Assembly: GCF_001263355.1 (NCBI RefSeq)
Contig: NZ_LGYO01000008.1
Coordinates: 192,632 to 256,631, forward strand
Origin: Acetobacterium bakii
Lineage (GTDB): Bacteria; Bacillota; Clostridia; Eubacteriales; Eubacteriaceae
DNA length: 64,000 bases
Direction: 5' to 3'
The first letter of the stretch is position 1; every line of letters starts with the position of its first letter. The translations under genes were made by a program, and so were the position numbers. Under the pieces are notes generated by a model. That model was not told the DNA's origin. It did no database searches and saw nothing but the letters and a program-made list of their open reading frames with translations. Positions 37,037 through 46,579 of this stretch are shown piece by piece.

Positions 37037-37073
37037 CCAACTTGATAGGCATAGATATCAGGTTGGTTTTTTT
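37037..37073 (+). terminator. Intrinsic terminator of the leu/ilv operon
   Basis: CCAACTTGATA (37037-37047) pairs with TATCAGGTTGG (37056-37066), with one G-U pair, followed by T7. It closes the leuA-ilvB operon. Confidence 0.88.
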
Positions 37074-37161
37074 ATCAGTTAATTAGTTTTCTTGAAATAA
37101 TGCCATTGCGCAAGATGAATTTTATTAACTATAAAGCACAAAGATTTCCACTTGTTTTAAA

Positions 37162-37190
37162 TTGATTATTAGGTGGAAGCGGGATATAAT
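37162..37190 (+). promoter_or_regulatory. Candidate promoter of the ClC-type gene
   Basis: TTGATT (37162-37167) and TATAAT (37185-37190) are 17 bases apart, upstream of a GAGGTGA Shine-Dalgarno site and ATG 37227. Confidence 0.7.
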
Positions 37191-37226
37191 TATAAAAAAT
37201 GTTTCATAGAAAGAGGTGAATAAGTA

Positions 37227-38450
37227 ATGTGGCTTAAAATAAAAAGATTATTCTTCATGAGTTTAGTTGTCGGAGTTTTGGGCGGCGTTATTGGTGGCGT
37301 CACCTGGATCTTGCTTTTTACAATGAATGTCGGCATAGATCTATTATGGTATCTTATTCCCACCCGACTTAATTTTGTATTCTATCCTCTGGTGGTCTGC
37401 GCCATCGGTGGCGTTCTCATTGGTTTCTGGGAAAAACGATTTGGCCGATATCCCCGGGAATTAAGTGACATAATGGCAGAGGTCAAAGCAGGTGAAAAAA
37501 TACCTTATAATAACCTTCACATCATTGGGATTGCAGCGCTGATGCCACTTATTTTTGGCGGTTGCATCGGCCCGGAAGCAGGACTTGCAGGGATCATTGT
37601 CGGGCTGTGTTTTTGGTTTTCAGACAAGTTCAGGTTTGCCTTTTCAGAAATTGATGAAATTGCCAAGATTGGAATGGCAGCTACCGTCGGTATTGTTTTC
37701 GGATCGCCCTTATTTGGATTTTTCAATCAGATTGAAGATGAAAACCAACAACCTGTGATCCCCAAAAATAAAAAAATGCTCATGTATTTTATTGGTATAA
37801 TTGCCGGATTTGGTGCCTTTAACCTGTTATCCTCGATTTTCGGAGGCACTCCCGGTTTGGGCCAATTTCCACCCATTGAAAACACCGGTGGCATCGAATG
37901 GGTTTCCGCGATACCGCTGGCATTAGTAGGCGGTTGTATCGGTATGTTATATTTCGTCTTCAAACGTCTGGTTAAGGTAGCTATTCGACCGATAAAAAAT
38001 TATATTGTGCTTAATGCTGTTCTGGCTGGGGTAATTCTTGGCGGCGTGGGAATTATTCTACCCTACACCATGTTTTCCGGTGAACATCAAATGACCGAGC
38101 TCATGACGACCTGGCAGAACATGGGTTTCGTATTACTTTTTGTAACCGGAATTGTGAAATTACTGATAGGAAATATCTGTATCGAAATGGGATGGCGAGG
38201 CGGACATATTTTTCCTGTCATTTTTTCAGGGGCTGCCATCGGTTATGCCATTGCGATCTTCCTGCCCATCGATCCGATCTTTTGTGTAGCGGTGGTAACC
38301 GCAGCACTTACGAGTGCTATTTTAAGGAAACCATTGGCGGTTGTTTTACTGCTTCTTTTATGCTTTCCCATCAATGGTATTATTCCAATGACAATCGGTG
38401 CATTCATTGGTGGCGCTATTCCAGTACCAAAATTTTTGCGAGAAATCTAG
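37227..38450 (+). CDS. ClC-family chloride channel/antiporter-like membrane protein
   Basis: The 407-residue protein has ten or more membrane segments with the internal two-fold pattern of ClC proteins. GGCIGPEAGLAGI corresponds to the GxxGPxA selectivity loop, and MGWRGGHIFPVIFSGAAIGYA to the second ion-binding loop. A clear GSGIP motif is missing, so it is a divergent branch; ion selectivity and whether it is a channel or an exchanger cannot be told from sequence. It appears to be a single-gene unit facing the MFS gene. Confidence 0.8.
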   Translation: MWLKIKRLFFMSLVVGVLGGVIGGVTWILLFTMNVGIDLLWYLIPTRLNFVFYPLVVCAIGGVLIGFWEKRFGRYPRELSDIMAEVKAGEKIPYNNLHIIGIAALMPLIFGGCIGPEAGLAGIIVGLCFWFSDKFRFAFSEIDEIAKIGMAATVGIVFGSPLFGFFNQIEDENQQPVIPKNKKMLMYFIGIIAGFGAFNLLSSIFGGTPGLGQFPPIENTGGIEWVSAIPLALVGGCIGMLYFVFKRLVKVAIRPIKNYIVLNAVLAGVILGGVGIILPYTMFSGEHQMTELMTTWQNMGFVLLFVTGIVKLLIGNICIEMGWRGGHIFPVIFSGAAIGYAIAIFLPIDPIFCVAVVTAALTSAILRKPLAVVLLLLLCFPINGIIPMTIGAFIGGAIPVPKFLREI

Positions 38451-38480
38451 CGCTAAAGAATTCTAAACCCGAAAATTTTA

Positions 38481-38537
38481 AGGCCATTATTTGGGTAGCT
38501 GTATAGTCAAAAGGTATACAGCCAAAAATAATGGCCT
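38481..38537. terminator. Long hairpin between convergent genes, probable bidirectional terminator
   Basis: AGGCCATTATTT (38481-38492) pairs with AAATAATGGCCT (38526-38537), and inside it GCTGTATA (38498-38505) pairs with TATACAGC (38515-38522). It lies between the ClC gene and the MFS gene on the opposite strand. The T tract is weak on both sides. Confidence 0.6.
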
Positions 38538-38602
38538 TTGTTTACAGCACACAAAGATAAACAAATGTCCGCAAAAATGTTTGCCGACAAATAGCGTTTA
38601 TT

Positions 38603-39841
38603 TTACAATTGATTTTTATTTAAGGTTTTATTTTTTATAACCAGCAATCCGCAGACGGACATAATCAGTCCGCTAAAAACCAGCATCAGCCTAATTTCGA
38701 TGAAATCCGCCAGAGGTCCAAAGATCATCATCCCCAGGGGCAAAGCTGTGGTTGCGACGAGCTGCAGGATACTGAAAATCCGTCCCTGTATATCCGTCTC
38801 TACCTGCTCCTGTAAAAGCACCGTGGTGGGTGCGGATAAAAAGGGAATCGCCAATCCAGACAGAAAAATAAAAAAGATATACAAGGTGAAATTCGGAGCC
38901 AAACCAATGAAAGTAACGGCGAGGCCAAAGGCAAAGCATCCTAGAGCAATGGTTTTGATGCGCCTTTTATAGCCGCCCCAGATAGCAATAATTGCCCCGC
39001 CCAGCATGGTGCCGCCACTGAAAAAAACTTCGTTAATGGTTAAACGCCAGACGTCGCTGCCGTAGGTTCGGGTAATCAGAAGTGGTGTTAAAAATGCAGC
39101 CGGGGTGATAAAAAACATGATGACCGCATAGTAAATGAAAAGAATTTTAATAAAGCTGTGCTGCCTGATATAATTGAGACCTTCCTTTAAATCCTCTAAA
39201 GCCGGGGTTTTATTTTTTTTCAAGGCTTTTTCATGGATGGGAATAGGGATAAAGTAAAGGATCGCCACAGCAATGATGGCGGTGGTAACATCGATGATAA
39301 ACGTATACTCCAGGGAAAAAGCAGCCAGCAATCCGCCGCTGATAGCCGGGGCGGCAATAAAGGTTAAGGATTGGATGCTGCCATTGATACCATTAATTTT
39401 CATGAGTTTGTCTTCCGGTACCAGCTGGGGAATCAAAGCGTTCACCGCCGGAGTTTGAACACCGGCGCCTAATGAACGGATGCCGGAAACTAAAAATAAG
39501 AGCCAGAGTTCCTGGTAACCCATAAAAAATAAAACCGCCAGAATAAAGGTTGCAACAGCAATGAGAATATCCGCCAACATAATCAGAAGCTTTCGATTAT
39601 AGCGGTCAGCCCAAACACCGGCAAAAAGTGAAACCAGTATTTGGGGAAGAAAGCTGCATAAAGTTGAAACAGTCATCATAAAACCCGATGCAGTGGTTAA
39701 GGTTACATACCAGATAATCGCATAGGCAACAATGGCTGAACCCAACAGCGAAATTGTTTGACCCATAAGAAAAAGGGTGATCTGAGGTCTCCAGTGGGGA
39801 TTGTTTTCATGTGGTGTCGTAGTTATTGTGTTTGTTGTCAT
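38603..39841 (-). CDS. Major facilitator superfamily efflux transporter
   Basis: The 412-residue protein has twelve hydrophobic segments and the MFS loop motif GVWADRYNRKLLIMLAD between segments 2 and 3. The pattern TTPHENNPHWRPQITLFLMGQTISLLGS and the LVPEDKLMKINGINGS loop are characteristic of the macrolide-efflux/enterobactin-exporter-like MFS group. Substrate is unknown. I chose ATG 39841 because GAAGGAGC precedes it; a TTG at 39859 has no site. Transcribed alone; a terminator for the pot operon lies upstream of it. Confidence 0.86.
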   Translation of the reverse strand: MTTNTITTTPHENNPHWRPQITLFLMGQTISLLGSAIVAYAIIWYVTLTTASGFMMTVSTLCSFLPQILVSLFAGVWADRYNRKLLIMLADILIAVATFILAVLFFMGYQELWLLFLVSGIRSLGAGVQTPAVNALIPQLVPEDKLMKINGINGSIQSLTFIAAPAISGGLLAAFSLEYTFIIDVTTAIIAVAILYFIPIPIHEKALKKNKTPALEDLKEGLNYIRQHSFIKILFIYYAVIMFFITPAAFLTPLLITRTYGSDVWRLTINEVFFSGGTMLGGAIIAIWGGYKRRIKTIALGCFAFGLAVTFIGLAPNFTLYIFFIFLSGLAIPFLSAPTTVLLQEQVETDIQGRIFSILQLVATTALPLGMMIFGPLADFIEIRLMLVFSGLIMSVCGLLVIKNKTLNKNQL

Positions 39842-39946
39842 GCAAGCTCCTTCATTCAATAATTACCTATTAATAATTACAGTAATACCGTTGAATTGTA
39901 CCATATTTAACAACAAGTTTATAGGAAAGAGATAAAAAAAATCCAA

Positions 39947-39992
39947 TAAAAAAACACCTAAAAAGCTTCATTGTCATGGGACTCTTCAGGTG
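39947..39992 (-). terminator. Candidate terminator of the potABCD unit
   Basis: On the minus strand CACCT (39992-39988) pairs with AGGTG (39959-39955) over a partly paired interior and is followed by an eight-T tract (39954-39947). Confidence 0.55.
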
Positions 39993-40005
39993 CAATAGTC
40001 ATAAA

Positions 40006-41043
40006 CTATTTTGAAACATTCACTTCAGTCCATGCTTTATTGTATAGTTCCAAAATGTTATTAGGCAGATCAACGAAAATTTCGCTGCGGGCCAGATCAT
40101 CAACCTGTATATTAAAGGCGGTGTTATTTTTCCAGTTATCATCCATTAGAGAAATTGCCTGGGGATTTGGTGCCGAAAACCCGACATATTCCATGTTTCG
40201 AGCAGCAATCTCAGGGGTTAACATATAGTTGATGAAAGATTCTGCCAACTCAGGGTTTTTAGAATTATTGGGAATAACAAAATTATCATAATAGACATTT
40301 GAACCTTCTTTTGGCACAGCAAAGGCCAGCTTGTTATTTTCATCCATAACAATAGCAGCATCGCCTGAATAAACCAGGGCCATGGCAGCGCCATCGGTGG
40401 CCATGAGGTTTTTAACATTGTCGGTAACATAGGCCATTACCAGTGGTTTTTGCTTGATGAGGGCATCTCTGGCGGCATTGATGTTGGCCTCGGAGGTTTC
40501 GTTCATCGAAAAGCCTAAACGGGAAAGCGAGGCTCCCATACTGTCTCTGATACTATCATACATTAAAATCTTGGAAGCATATTTATCGTTCCAAAGAATG
40601 TCCCAGCTGTCCACCGGATCTGAAACCATTTCAGGATTATAAAGAATTCCTAATACACCATAGAAATAAGGCACCGAATAAGTGTTTTCAGGATCAAAGG
40701 GAAGGTTTAAAGCCTGGGGTTCGATGATGGATAGGTTAGGGACATTGTCTTTATTAATGGGACGCAGCATATCCTCATTAATCAAACGTTCGATCATATA
40801 ATCAGAGGGAACAAGAACATCATAGGTATCAGTGGAGTTTTTAAGCTTAACATACAGATCTTCATTGGAAGTGAAGGTTTCGTAGTTCACCCGACAGTCA
40901 AATTCGTCCTCAAATTGTGCAATGAGATCAGGGTCAATATAATCACCCCAGTTGTAAACACTGAGAACCGGCCGGTCATCTCCGGCACATCCACCGAGAA
41001 ACAGAGGAATACACAATAAAAAAACAACCAGAATTCTTTTCAT
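40006..41043 (-). CDS. potD: Spermidine/putrescine-binding lipoprotein
   Basis: The 345-residue solute-binding protein has a lipoprotein signal (FLGGC, Cys19) and the PotD pattern LSVYNWGDYIDPDLIAQFE, VLVPSDYMIERLI, and DGAAMALVYSGDAAIV. It captures polyamines outside the membrane for PotABC. I set the start at ATG 41043 with AAAAGGAG upstream. A 111-base gap separates it from potC, wider than elsewhere in the set, so it may have extra or separate expression. Confidence 0.93.
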   Translation of the reverse strand: MKRILVVFLLCIPLFLGGCAGDDRPVLSVYNWGDYIDPDLIAQFEDEFDCRVNYETFTSNEDLYVKLKNSTDTYDVLVPSDYMIERLINEDMLRPINKDNVPNLSIIEPQALNLPFDPENTYSVPYFYGVLGILYNPEMVSDPVDSWDILWNDKYASKILMYDSIRDSMGASLSRLGFSMNETSEANINAARDALIKQKPLVMAYVTDNVKNLMATDGAAMALVYSGDAAIVMDENNKLAFAVPKEGSNVYYDNFVIPNNSKNPELAESFINYMLTPEIAARNMEYVGFSAPNPQAISLMDDNWKNNTAFNIQVDDLARSEIFVDLPNNILELYNKAWTEVNVSK

Positions 41044-41154
41044 TTTATCTCCTTTTAATGAATCAATAATAGATAATTGTGAATGATACAATATAATGTC
41101 TTTCTACCCTATTAGAGGTTAATATAAACAATTCCAATTGTGTATATTAATCGA

Positions 41155-41934
41155 TCAAGGGGTCTGTTTGACGGATCTTCCGCTTCGAATGTTGATTATA
41201 ATCAGTAAGATCATAATACAGGCAAACATAATAGTGGAAAGAGCATTGATTTTAGGATTGATTCCTGCCTTTGCCATGGAGTAGATGGTGATGGATAAAT
41301 TGGTCACCGAATTTCCGGTGGTGAAAAAGCTGATGACAAAATCGTCAATGGACAGGGTAAAGGCAATTAAAGCCCCGGAGGTGATACCGGGAAGAATTTC
41401 CGGGAAGAGCACTTTCCAGAAGGCTTGTTTGGGAGTGGCACCCAGATCCAGTGCTGCTTCGAATATGTTTTCCGGAAGTCGATTAAATCGTGGTAATACC
41501 GCCAAAATCACATAGGGAATGCAAAAGGTGATATGGGCAATAATCAGAGTGGTAAGCCCCATTTTAATGGAAATAAAGATAAACAGGGACATCAGTGTGA
41601 TCCCCATAACAATGTCAGGAACTAATACCGGAATATTGTTCATAAACAAATAGGGTTTCCTGCGTTTACTGTGCATATTGTAAATTCCAATTGCCGACAG
41701 GGTTCCCACAATGGTGGAAACAGTGGTGGCCACCAGCGCTACGACAATGGTGTAATATAATGCCTCGAGAATATAACGATCTTTGAAAAGCATGGCATAC
41801 CATTTTAAAGTAAAGCCAGACCAGGAACCCATAATTTTGGAATCATTAAACGAATAGATAATCAGCACCAGAATGGGCGCATATAAAAACAGGAGTACCA
41901 GAGCAAAGACCGCATTTCGAAAAAATTTCTTCAT
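41155..41934 (-). CDS. potC: Polyamine ABC transporter permease PotC
   Basis: The 259-residue inner-membrane protein has six membrane segments and the EAA loop EAALDLGATPKQAFWKVLFPEILPGI that contacts the ATPase. Start and upstream stop overlap (ATG 41934 versus potB stop 41931), so expression is coupled to potB. It pairs with PotB to make the polyamine channel. Confidence 0.94.
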   Translation of the reverse strand: MKKFFRNAVFALVLLFLYAPILVLIIYSFNDSKIMGSWSGFTLKWYAMLFKDRYILEALYYTIVVALVATTVSTIVGTLSAIGIYNMHSKRRKPYLFMNNIPVLVPDIVMGITLMSLFIFISIKMGLTTLIIAHITFCIPYVILAVLPRFNRLPENIFEAALDLGATPKQAFWKVLFPEILPGITSGALIAFTLSIDDFVISFFTTGNSVTNLSITIYSMAKAGINPKINALSTIMFACIMILLIIINIRSGRSVKQTP

Positions 41935-42776
41935 AGGACTTGGCCTCCGGTATCAATTTCCTTTCCGGTGATCAATCGGGCAATTCCCAGCACCAGGAAT
42001 ATCAGAACCATGAGCACCATGGAAATAGCAGAACCAAAATTCCAATTATTCAGAGTGAGAAATTGTTGCTCAATAAGATTACCGATAAGCATATATTTGC
42101 CACCGCCCAGGAGGTTGGAAATTACAAAAGTACTCACAGCTGGCATAAAAACCATCATACTTCCGGAAACAATCCCGGGCATGCTCAAAGGAAATTTAAC
42201 TTTGGTAAAGAGCTGAAACCGATTGGCGCCGAGATCGGATGCTGCCCGAAGAAGATCAGGATCTATTTTTTTCATAGCGGTATAAATAGGCAGGAGCATA
42301 AAAGGAAAAAAATTATATACCATGCCTAAGATAACCGCCCATTGGGTGTATAACAACGGAATGTTTGTAAAACCCAAAAAATCCAAAAAATTTGATATGA
42401 TGCCATTGTTGCTCAGCAGAACCATCCAGGCATAGGTTCTTAACAGAAAATTTACCCACATCGGTAAAATCATTAACAAAATCATGGTATTTTGCCGATG
42501 CTCGGGTAAGGTAATGATAAGACTGGCCAGGGGATAACTAATCAAAAAGCAAATGAGTGTGGCAATTAGTGCATAAATAAAGGATCGGTACAAAAGCTCT
42601 AAATAAAGTGGATCCATGAAGTTTTGATAATTTTCAAGGGTAAAGACATACTCGCCCATTTTAAAATCAGGATTGGATAAAAAGCTGAACCAGACAACAA
42701 CCAACAGGGGAACCGCAATAAAAACAAGCATCCAGATGCCGTAAGGGTAGGCAATATATTCTTTAAATGATTTCAT
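41931..42776 (-). CDS. potB: Polyamine ABC transporter permease PotB
   Basis: The 281-residue permease has six membrane segments and the EAA-type loop [46 protein letters not shown] is typical of PotB. It overlaps the end of potA (potA stops at 42763) and the start of potC. Confidence 0.94.
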   Translation of the reverse strand: MKSFKEYIAYPYGIWMLVFIAVPLLVVVWFSFLSNPDFKMGEYVFTLENYQNFMDPLYLELLYRSFIYALIATLICFLISYPLASLIITLPEHRQNTMILLMILPMWVNFLLRTYAWMVLLSNNGIISNFLDFLGFTNIPLLYTQWAVILGMVYNFFPFMLLPIYTAMKKIDPDLLRAASDLGANRFQLFTKVKFPLSMPGIVSGSMMVFMPAVSTFVISNLLGGGKYMLIGNLIEQQFLTLNNWNFGSAISMVLMVLIFLVLGIARLITGKEIDTGGQVL

Positions 42777-43830
42777 GGCGGCGTTCCTTTTTCATAATGT
42801 GGATATTATCGGGGTCAACCCAAATACTGATTTTATCACCGGGTTCAAGCTTCCGGGTGGTCTGAATCAGCCATTGGTTTTCACCTGAGCTCATAATCGT
42901 TTCGTAATGCATTCCCAGAAAGGTCACCGATTCGACAGTGCCATCCAAAAGGCCCTCGCCTGGTTTAAGAATCTCAATGTCTTCGGGACGAATAACCGTT
43001 AAGACATCCTCTTTTTCGTGGAAACCCTTGTCCACACATTGAAAATCCACCCCCTGGATTTTCACCAGGCAATCTTTTACCATAATTGAGTCAATAATAT
43101 TGCTTTCACCGATAAAATCTGCGGCAAAAGCATTTCTGGGTTCATTATAAATATCCACCGGGGAACCAATTTGTTGGATGCGTCCATGATTCATGATGAT
43201 GATGGTGTCGGACATGGTCATGGCTTCTTCCTGATCATGGGTCACATAAATAAAGGTCACCCCTGTTTTTTTCTGAAGGCTTTTAAGCTCAAGCTGCATA
43301 TTCTTTCGTAGTTTTAGATCTAATGCCCCTAAGGGTTCATCTAAAAGCAGCACTCTGGGATGATTGATTAAAGCTCTGGCAATGGCAACCCGTTGCTGTT
43401 CACCGCCACTAAGGGAATTAACATCCCGCTGCTCCTGGCCCTGAAGGTTTACCATGCGCAGCATTTCCGCTACCAGGGGTTCTATTTCATCCTTTGATTT
43501 TTTTTGAATTTTCAAACCAAAAGCGACATTGTCATAAACATTTAAATGCGGAAAAAGGGCATACTTTTGAAAGACCGTATTAATGGGACGTTTATTTGGA
43601 GGGGTTTTGATAATGGATTTGCCATCAAAAAGGATGTCACCCGAATCCGGGGTTTCAAACCCGCCGATCATCCGAAGAAGAGTAGTTTTTCCACAACCGC
43701 TGGGACCAAGGATGGTCAAAAATTCATTTGGATGAATATGAAAATTAATATTATCGATAATCGTTTTATCCCCGTAGGTTTTGATCAAATCGTTAATTAC
43801 AATTATTTTTTTGCTTTCATTATCTTTCAA
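42763..43830 (-). CDS. potA: Polyamine ABC transporter ATP-binding protein
   Basis: The 355-residue ATPase shows Walker [13 protein letters not shown]-loop [13 protein letters not shown], signature [15 protein letters not shown], Walker [13 protein letters not shown] and the H-loop VTHDQEEA, then a C-terminal TOBE domain. It energises PotBC. Translation starts at TTG 43830; CGGAGG is about 11 bases upstream, and an intervening ATG is immediately stopped (ATGACTTGA). The gene begins 37 bases after the stop of the broken pabB-like gene and probably shares its promoter. Confidence 0.94.
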   Translation of the reverse strand: MKDNESKKIIVINDLIKTYGDKTIIDNINFHIHPNEFLTILGPSGCGKTTLLRMIGGFETPDSGDILFDGKSIIKTPPNKRPINTVFQKYALFPHLNVYDNVAFGLKIQKKSKDEIEPLVAEMLRMVNLQGQEQRDVNSLSGGEQQRVAIARALINHPRVLLLDEPLGALDLKLRKNMQLELKSLQKKTGVTFIYVTHDQEEAMTMSDTIIIMNHGRIQQIGSPVDIYNEPRNAFAADFIGESNIIDSIMVKDCLVKIQGVDFQCVDKGFHEKEDVLTVIRPEDIEILKPGEGLLDGTVESVTFLGMHYETIMSSGENQWLIQTTRKLEPGDKISIWVDPDNIHIMKKERRHEII

Positions 43831-43867
43831 GTCATAAAACCTCCGAAATTTTATCTATTATAAATTG

Positions 43868-44908
43868 TTATGCTTCAGCTTCAATAGTTCTGATAAATGC
43901 TTTTGCCTTATTTAAGGCTTGCTCATGTTCCAATTCAGGATCAGAATCAAAAACAATTTTGCTTTCAACTTGAAAGGAGACCTTTTGATCTTTACAAATA
44001 ATGGTTTCAATGGCAATATTCAAATCAATTCCGCCATTAAAACCAATATATCCAATCGAACTGGCGTATACACCGTGTTGGGTTGGTTCGAGTTCATCTA
44101 TCAGCTTGTTTTCGATATGAATAAACCGTTCCGGAGAGTTGCTTAAAATTTGACCGTCACCAAAATCCATATAGGTTGAAAAGGGCACAGGATTTATTTT
44201 CCTGAGCTTTTCATAAAGATTAAAGGGATTTTCATTAAAGCTACAATCAAATCTCTGAATGATATGATCCTGACAAATAGTACCGGATTGAATGCCGTCT
44301 TTGATTTTTCGGACAGCCTTTAAATAGTCACCCTTTTTTAAGTTTGATTTTAAATTTAAAATCCTTCTATTTTTTGAAAAAGGCATGGTGAGTTTGTTTT
44401 TAGGTGTTGTTTTTATTTTTTGCTCTATTTCCAACACAGTGTTTTCTTCAGTATCTTTGATTCCTAAAGCTGAAATGTAAACTTTGTCATGCAGATGATC
44501 AATAATGATGATACCATCATATAGGCCAAAATAACAATCCGGGATGTCTGAATTGTCCAGAGGCCAGGGTGGCTGTTCGAGTTGATGCCACAGATTATAA
44601 CCTAAATAACCAACCGCTCCGCCGATAAAAGGAATTTCAGTTTGATACTCTGAATGATAAAGCGATAATATTTCTTTTAATTTTTTTAGGGGATCCCCAA
44701 TATGTTCTGAGTAAATGGCATTTTGTGTTATTTTAATATTGTTATGGCTGCTTTTAAATACAACGAAAGGATCCCATCCAATAAAGGAATATCTTCCGAG
44801 CTTTTGATGATTAGTGCCGCTATCCAGGAAAAAGACAAAAGGCTCCTTTTTAAACAATGCAAATAATTCAAAACTGTCTAGATTGGTATCTATTTTTTTA
44901 ATTAACAT
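43868..44908 (-). pseudogene. pabB-like gene with in-frame loss of the catalytic core
   Basis: The 346-residue product aligns with aminodeoxychorismate synthase component I at both ends. The N-terminal region is intact (RYSFIGWDP, GGAVGYLGYNLW), as is SPERF. From there it jumps: FIHIENKL is followed directly by IDELEPTQHGVYASSIGYIGFNGG, which in intact enzymes lies roughly 100 residues later. The missing block holds the PIKGTRPRG motif, the KDRAEN/DLLRNDLGR helix and FPGGSITGAPK, all part of the chorismate site. The C-terminal GGGIV motif also reads VESKIV. The frame is open throughout and AGGTGAGA precedes the ATG, so a protein may still be made, but aminodeoxychorismate synthase activity is not expected. 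Confidence 0.75.
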
Positions 44909-45024
44909 GGTCTCACCTGCTTGTGGTATTTTTGCCTATACTAAGAAGTTTCAAGTCTCTCCATAGGGTGGAGGAAAGACTTGAATACAACTACCCGAGC
45001 GAGGCGATTTTTCTTATGAAATGA
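44909..45024 (-). ncRNA. Structured leader of the pabB-like/pot unit
   Basis: Reading the minus strand from the promoter, the leader can form an outer helix TAAGAA/TTCTTA, a GC-rich segment GCCTCGCTCGGGT and a strong hairpin GACTTGAA/TTCAAGTC (arms at 44978-44985 and 44950-44957) with further pairing in the loop. I do not recognise a known riboswitch family. A three-way-junction regulatory RNA is possible, but this is inference from pairing alone. Confidence 0.35.
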
Positions 45025-45029
45025 TGTTT

Positions 45030-45058
45030 ATTTTATCACGTTTTAATTTAATATGCAA
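45030..45058 (-). promoter_or_regulatory. Candidate promoter of the pabB-like/pot unit
   Basis: On the minus strand TTGCAT (45058-45053) and TAAAAT (45035-45030) are 17 bases apart, about 120 bases upstream of the pabB-like ATG. Confidence 0.65.
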
Positions 45059-45105
45059 TTTAAACAGACTTGTAACGGGGAGATATTTGGAGAAAATATA
45101 GGGTT

Positions 45106-45828
45106 TTAAAGTGTGTTAAAGGAAATAAAATCATGAATGATTGAGTCTGAAGATTCAATTAATCCCTGGGGAATTCCGGAAAAACGACAGATCCCCTGGT
45201 CCAGAAAGGTAAGTTTATCGCAAAGCCTGAAAGCCTGGCTTAAATTGTGGGTAATGATAATAACCGTCAGACCCTGGGTTTCTTTTCGTTTAAGAAGGGC
45301 TGTTTCCATTAGTCGGATATTTTTCGGGTCAATGTTGGCAGTCGGTTCATCCAGAAAAATTACTTTAGGGGAAAAGGAAAGTGCCCGGGCAAGGGCTGTT
45401 TTCTGGGATTCGCCGCCGGAAAGTTTTTTTGCATTATGGTTTTGAATATCAGAAAGTTCAAATTCATTCAACAGTTCAGTTACGATAGTATGGATTTCAG
45501 CTTTGGGATATTTTCGAATCTTTAAAGGATAGGCAATGTTTTCATAAACCGATCGTGAAAAAAGGGTCGGTCGGTGGCTGGAATAGGTGATCGCCATTGG
45601 CGTATCATCGTTTCCCGGATGGCCATCATATAAAACCTCGCCCTGGGTTTGGGGAATGAGTCCGGCCATGATCTTCATCAGGGTTGTCTTTCCGGATCCG
45701 TTGGGTCCCAGAATGCCGTTAATTTTTCCGGACTCAAAAATAAGGCGGCTGTATCCCTGGGTTAAATTAAGAACAGTATTATCATTATAGGTTTTAATCA
45801 GGTTGTTAGTCTCGATATTCATTGGCAT
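45106..45828 (-). CDS. tupC: Tungstate-type ABC transporter ATP-binding protein
   Basis: The 240-residue ATPase has Walker A GPNGSGKTTLMK, signature LSGGESQKTALARAL, Walker B VIFLDEPTANID and the H-loop ITHN. It has no C-terminal TOBE extension of the ModC type, fitting the TupC class. Its ATG lies inside the end of the permease gene (stop 45806), so the two are coupled. The product powers uptake of tungstate (or molybdate) for the molybdopterin enzymes served by the cofactor genes at 54-61 kb. Confidence 0.88.
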   Translation of the reverse strand: MPMNIETNNLIKTYNDNTVLNLTQGYSRLIFESGKINGILGPNGSGKTTLMKIMAGLIPQTQGEVLYDGHPGNDDTPMAITYSSHRPTLFSRSVYENIAYPLKIRKYPKAEIHTIVTELLNEFELSDIQNHNAKKLSGGESQKTALARALSFSPKVIFLDEPTANIDPKNIRLMETALLKRKETQGLTVIIITHNLSQAFRLCDKLTFLDQGICRFSGIPQGLIESSDSIIHDFISFNTL

Positions 45829-46525
45829 CCCCTATGATATATTTATATAAAATGGAATTGGTGATAAAGGAAATGGTCATCAGAATAATTCCCATCGCAA
45901 TGGCCGTGCTGTATTCACCCATATTATTATTCATGGCTATGAAAGTGGTCATAACTCGGGTAAAACCCCTAATGTTGCCGCCCACAATCATCACCGCTCC
46001 CACTTCAGAAATAGCCCGGCCAAAACCAGTGACTAGAGCAATCATAATGGTACCTTTAAGCTCGGCAATTAATAAAAAAAGTGTATCGCGTTTGCCGGCG
46101 CCCAGAGTTTTTCCAGTCAAAACAACCTCATAACCACTGGTGGTGGCATTATTGAAAACAATGCCCATGATTACTGGGGTTACTAAAATGGTTTGTGCTA
46201 CAATCATGGCAGTGGTAGTATACATCAGCTTGAATTGTCCAAAAGGGCCTGAGCGGGCAAGAAAAAGTGCTGTAAACAAACCAATGACAACAGGCGGAAA
46301 GGACATAAAAGTATAAAGTAAACGCGATACAATTTGCTTTCCTTTAAAGTCTGTGATGCCGAGAAGAATCCCCAAAGGGACGCCGATGATTGTCGCATAC
46401 AGGGTCGATGAAAAGGAAACAAAAAGGGATAAAAGAACGATTTGTATTATTTCCGGGTCAAAGGAAAAAAGGAGTCGAAATGCTTCCACGAAACCATTAA
46501 TGATATATTCCATTTTATTCTCCAT
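45806..46525 (-). CDS. tupB: Tungstate-type ABC transporter permease
   Basis: The 239-residue protein has five to six membrane segments and the permease motif FGRAISEVGAVMIVGGNIRGFTRVMTT, characteristic of TupB/WtpB-type oxyanion permeases. LGITDFKGKQIVSRLLYTFMSFPPVVIGL supports this. It sits 54 bases after the binding-protein gene and overlaps tupC. Confidence 0.9.
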   Translation of the reverse strand: MENKMEYIINGFVEAFRLLFSFDPEIIQIVLLSLFVSFSSTLYATIIGVPLGILLGITDFKGKQIVSRLLYTFMSFPPVVIGLFTALFLARSGPFGQFKLMYTTTAMIVAQTILVTPVIMGIVFNNATTSGYEVVLTGKTLGAGKRDTLFLLIAELKGTIMIALVTGFGRAISEVGAVMIVGGNIRGFTRVMTTFIAMNNNMGEYSTAIAMGIILMTISFITNSILYKYIIGDANEYRD

Positions 46526-46579
46526 GTATAAAATCCCGGGAGATAAAATCCCCCAGGATTAAAGTAATTTGTTCAGTTG

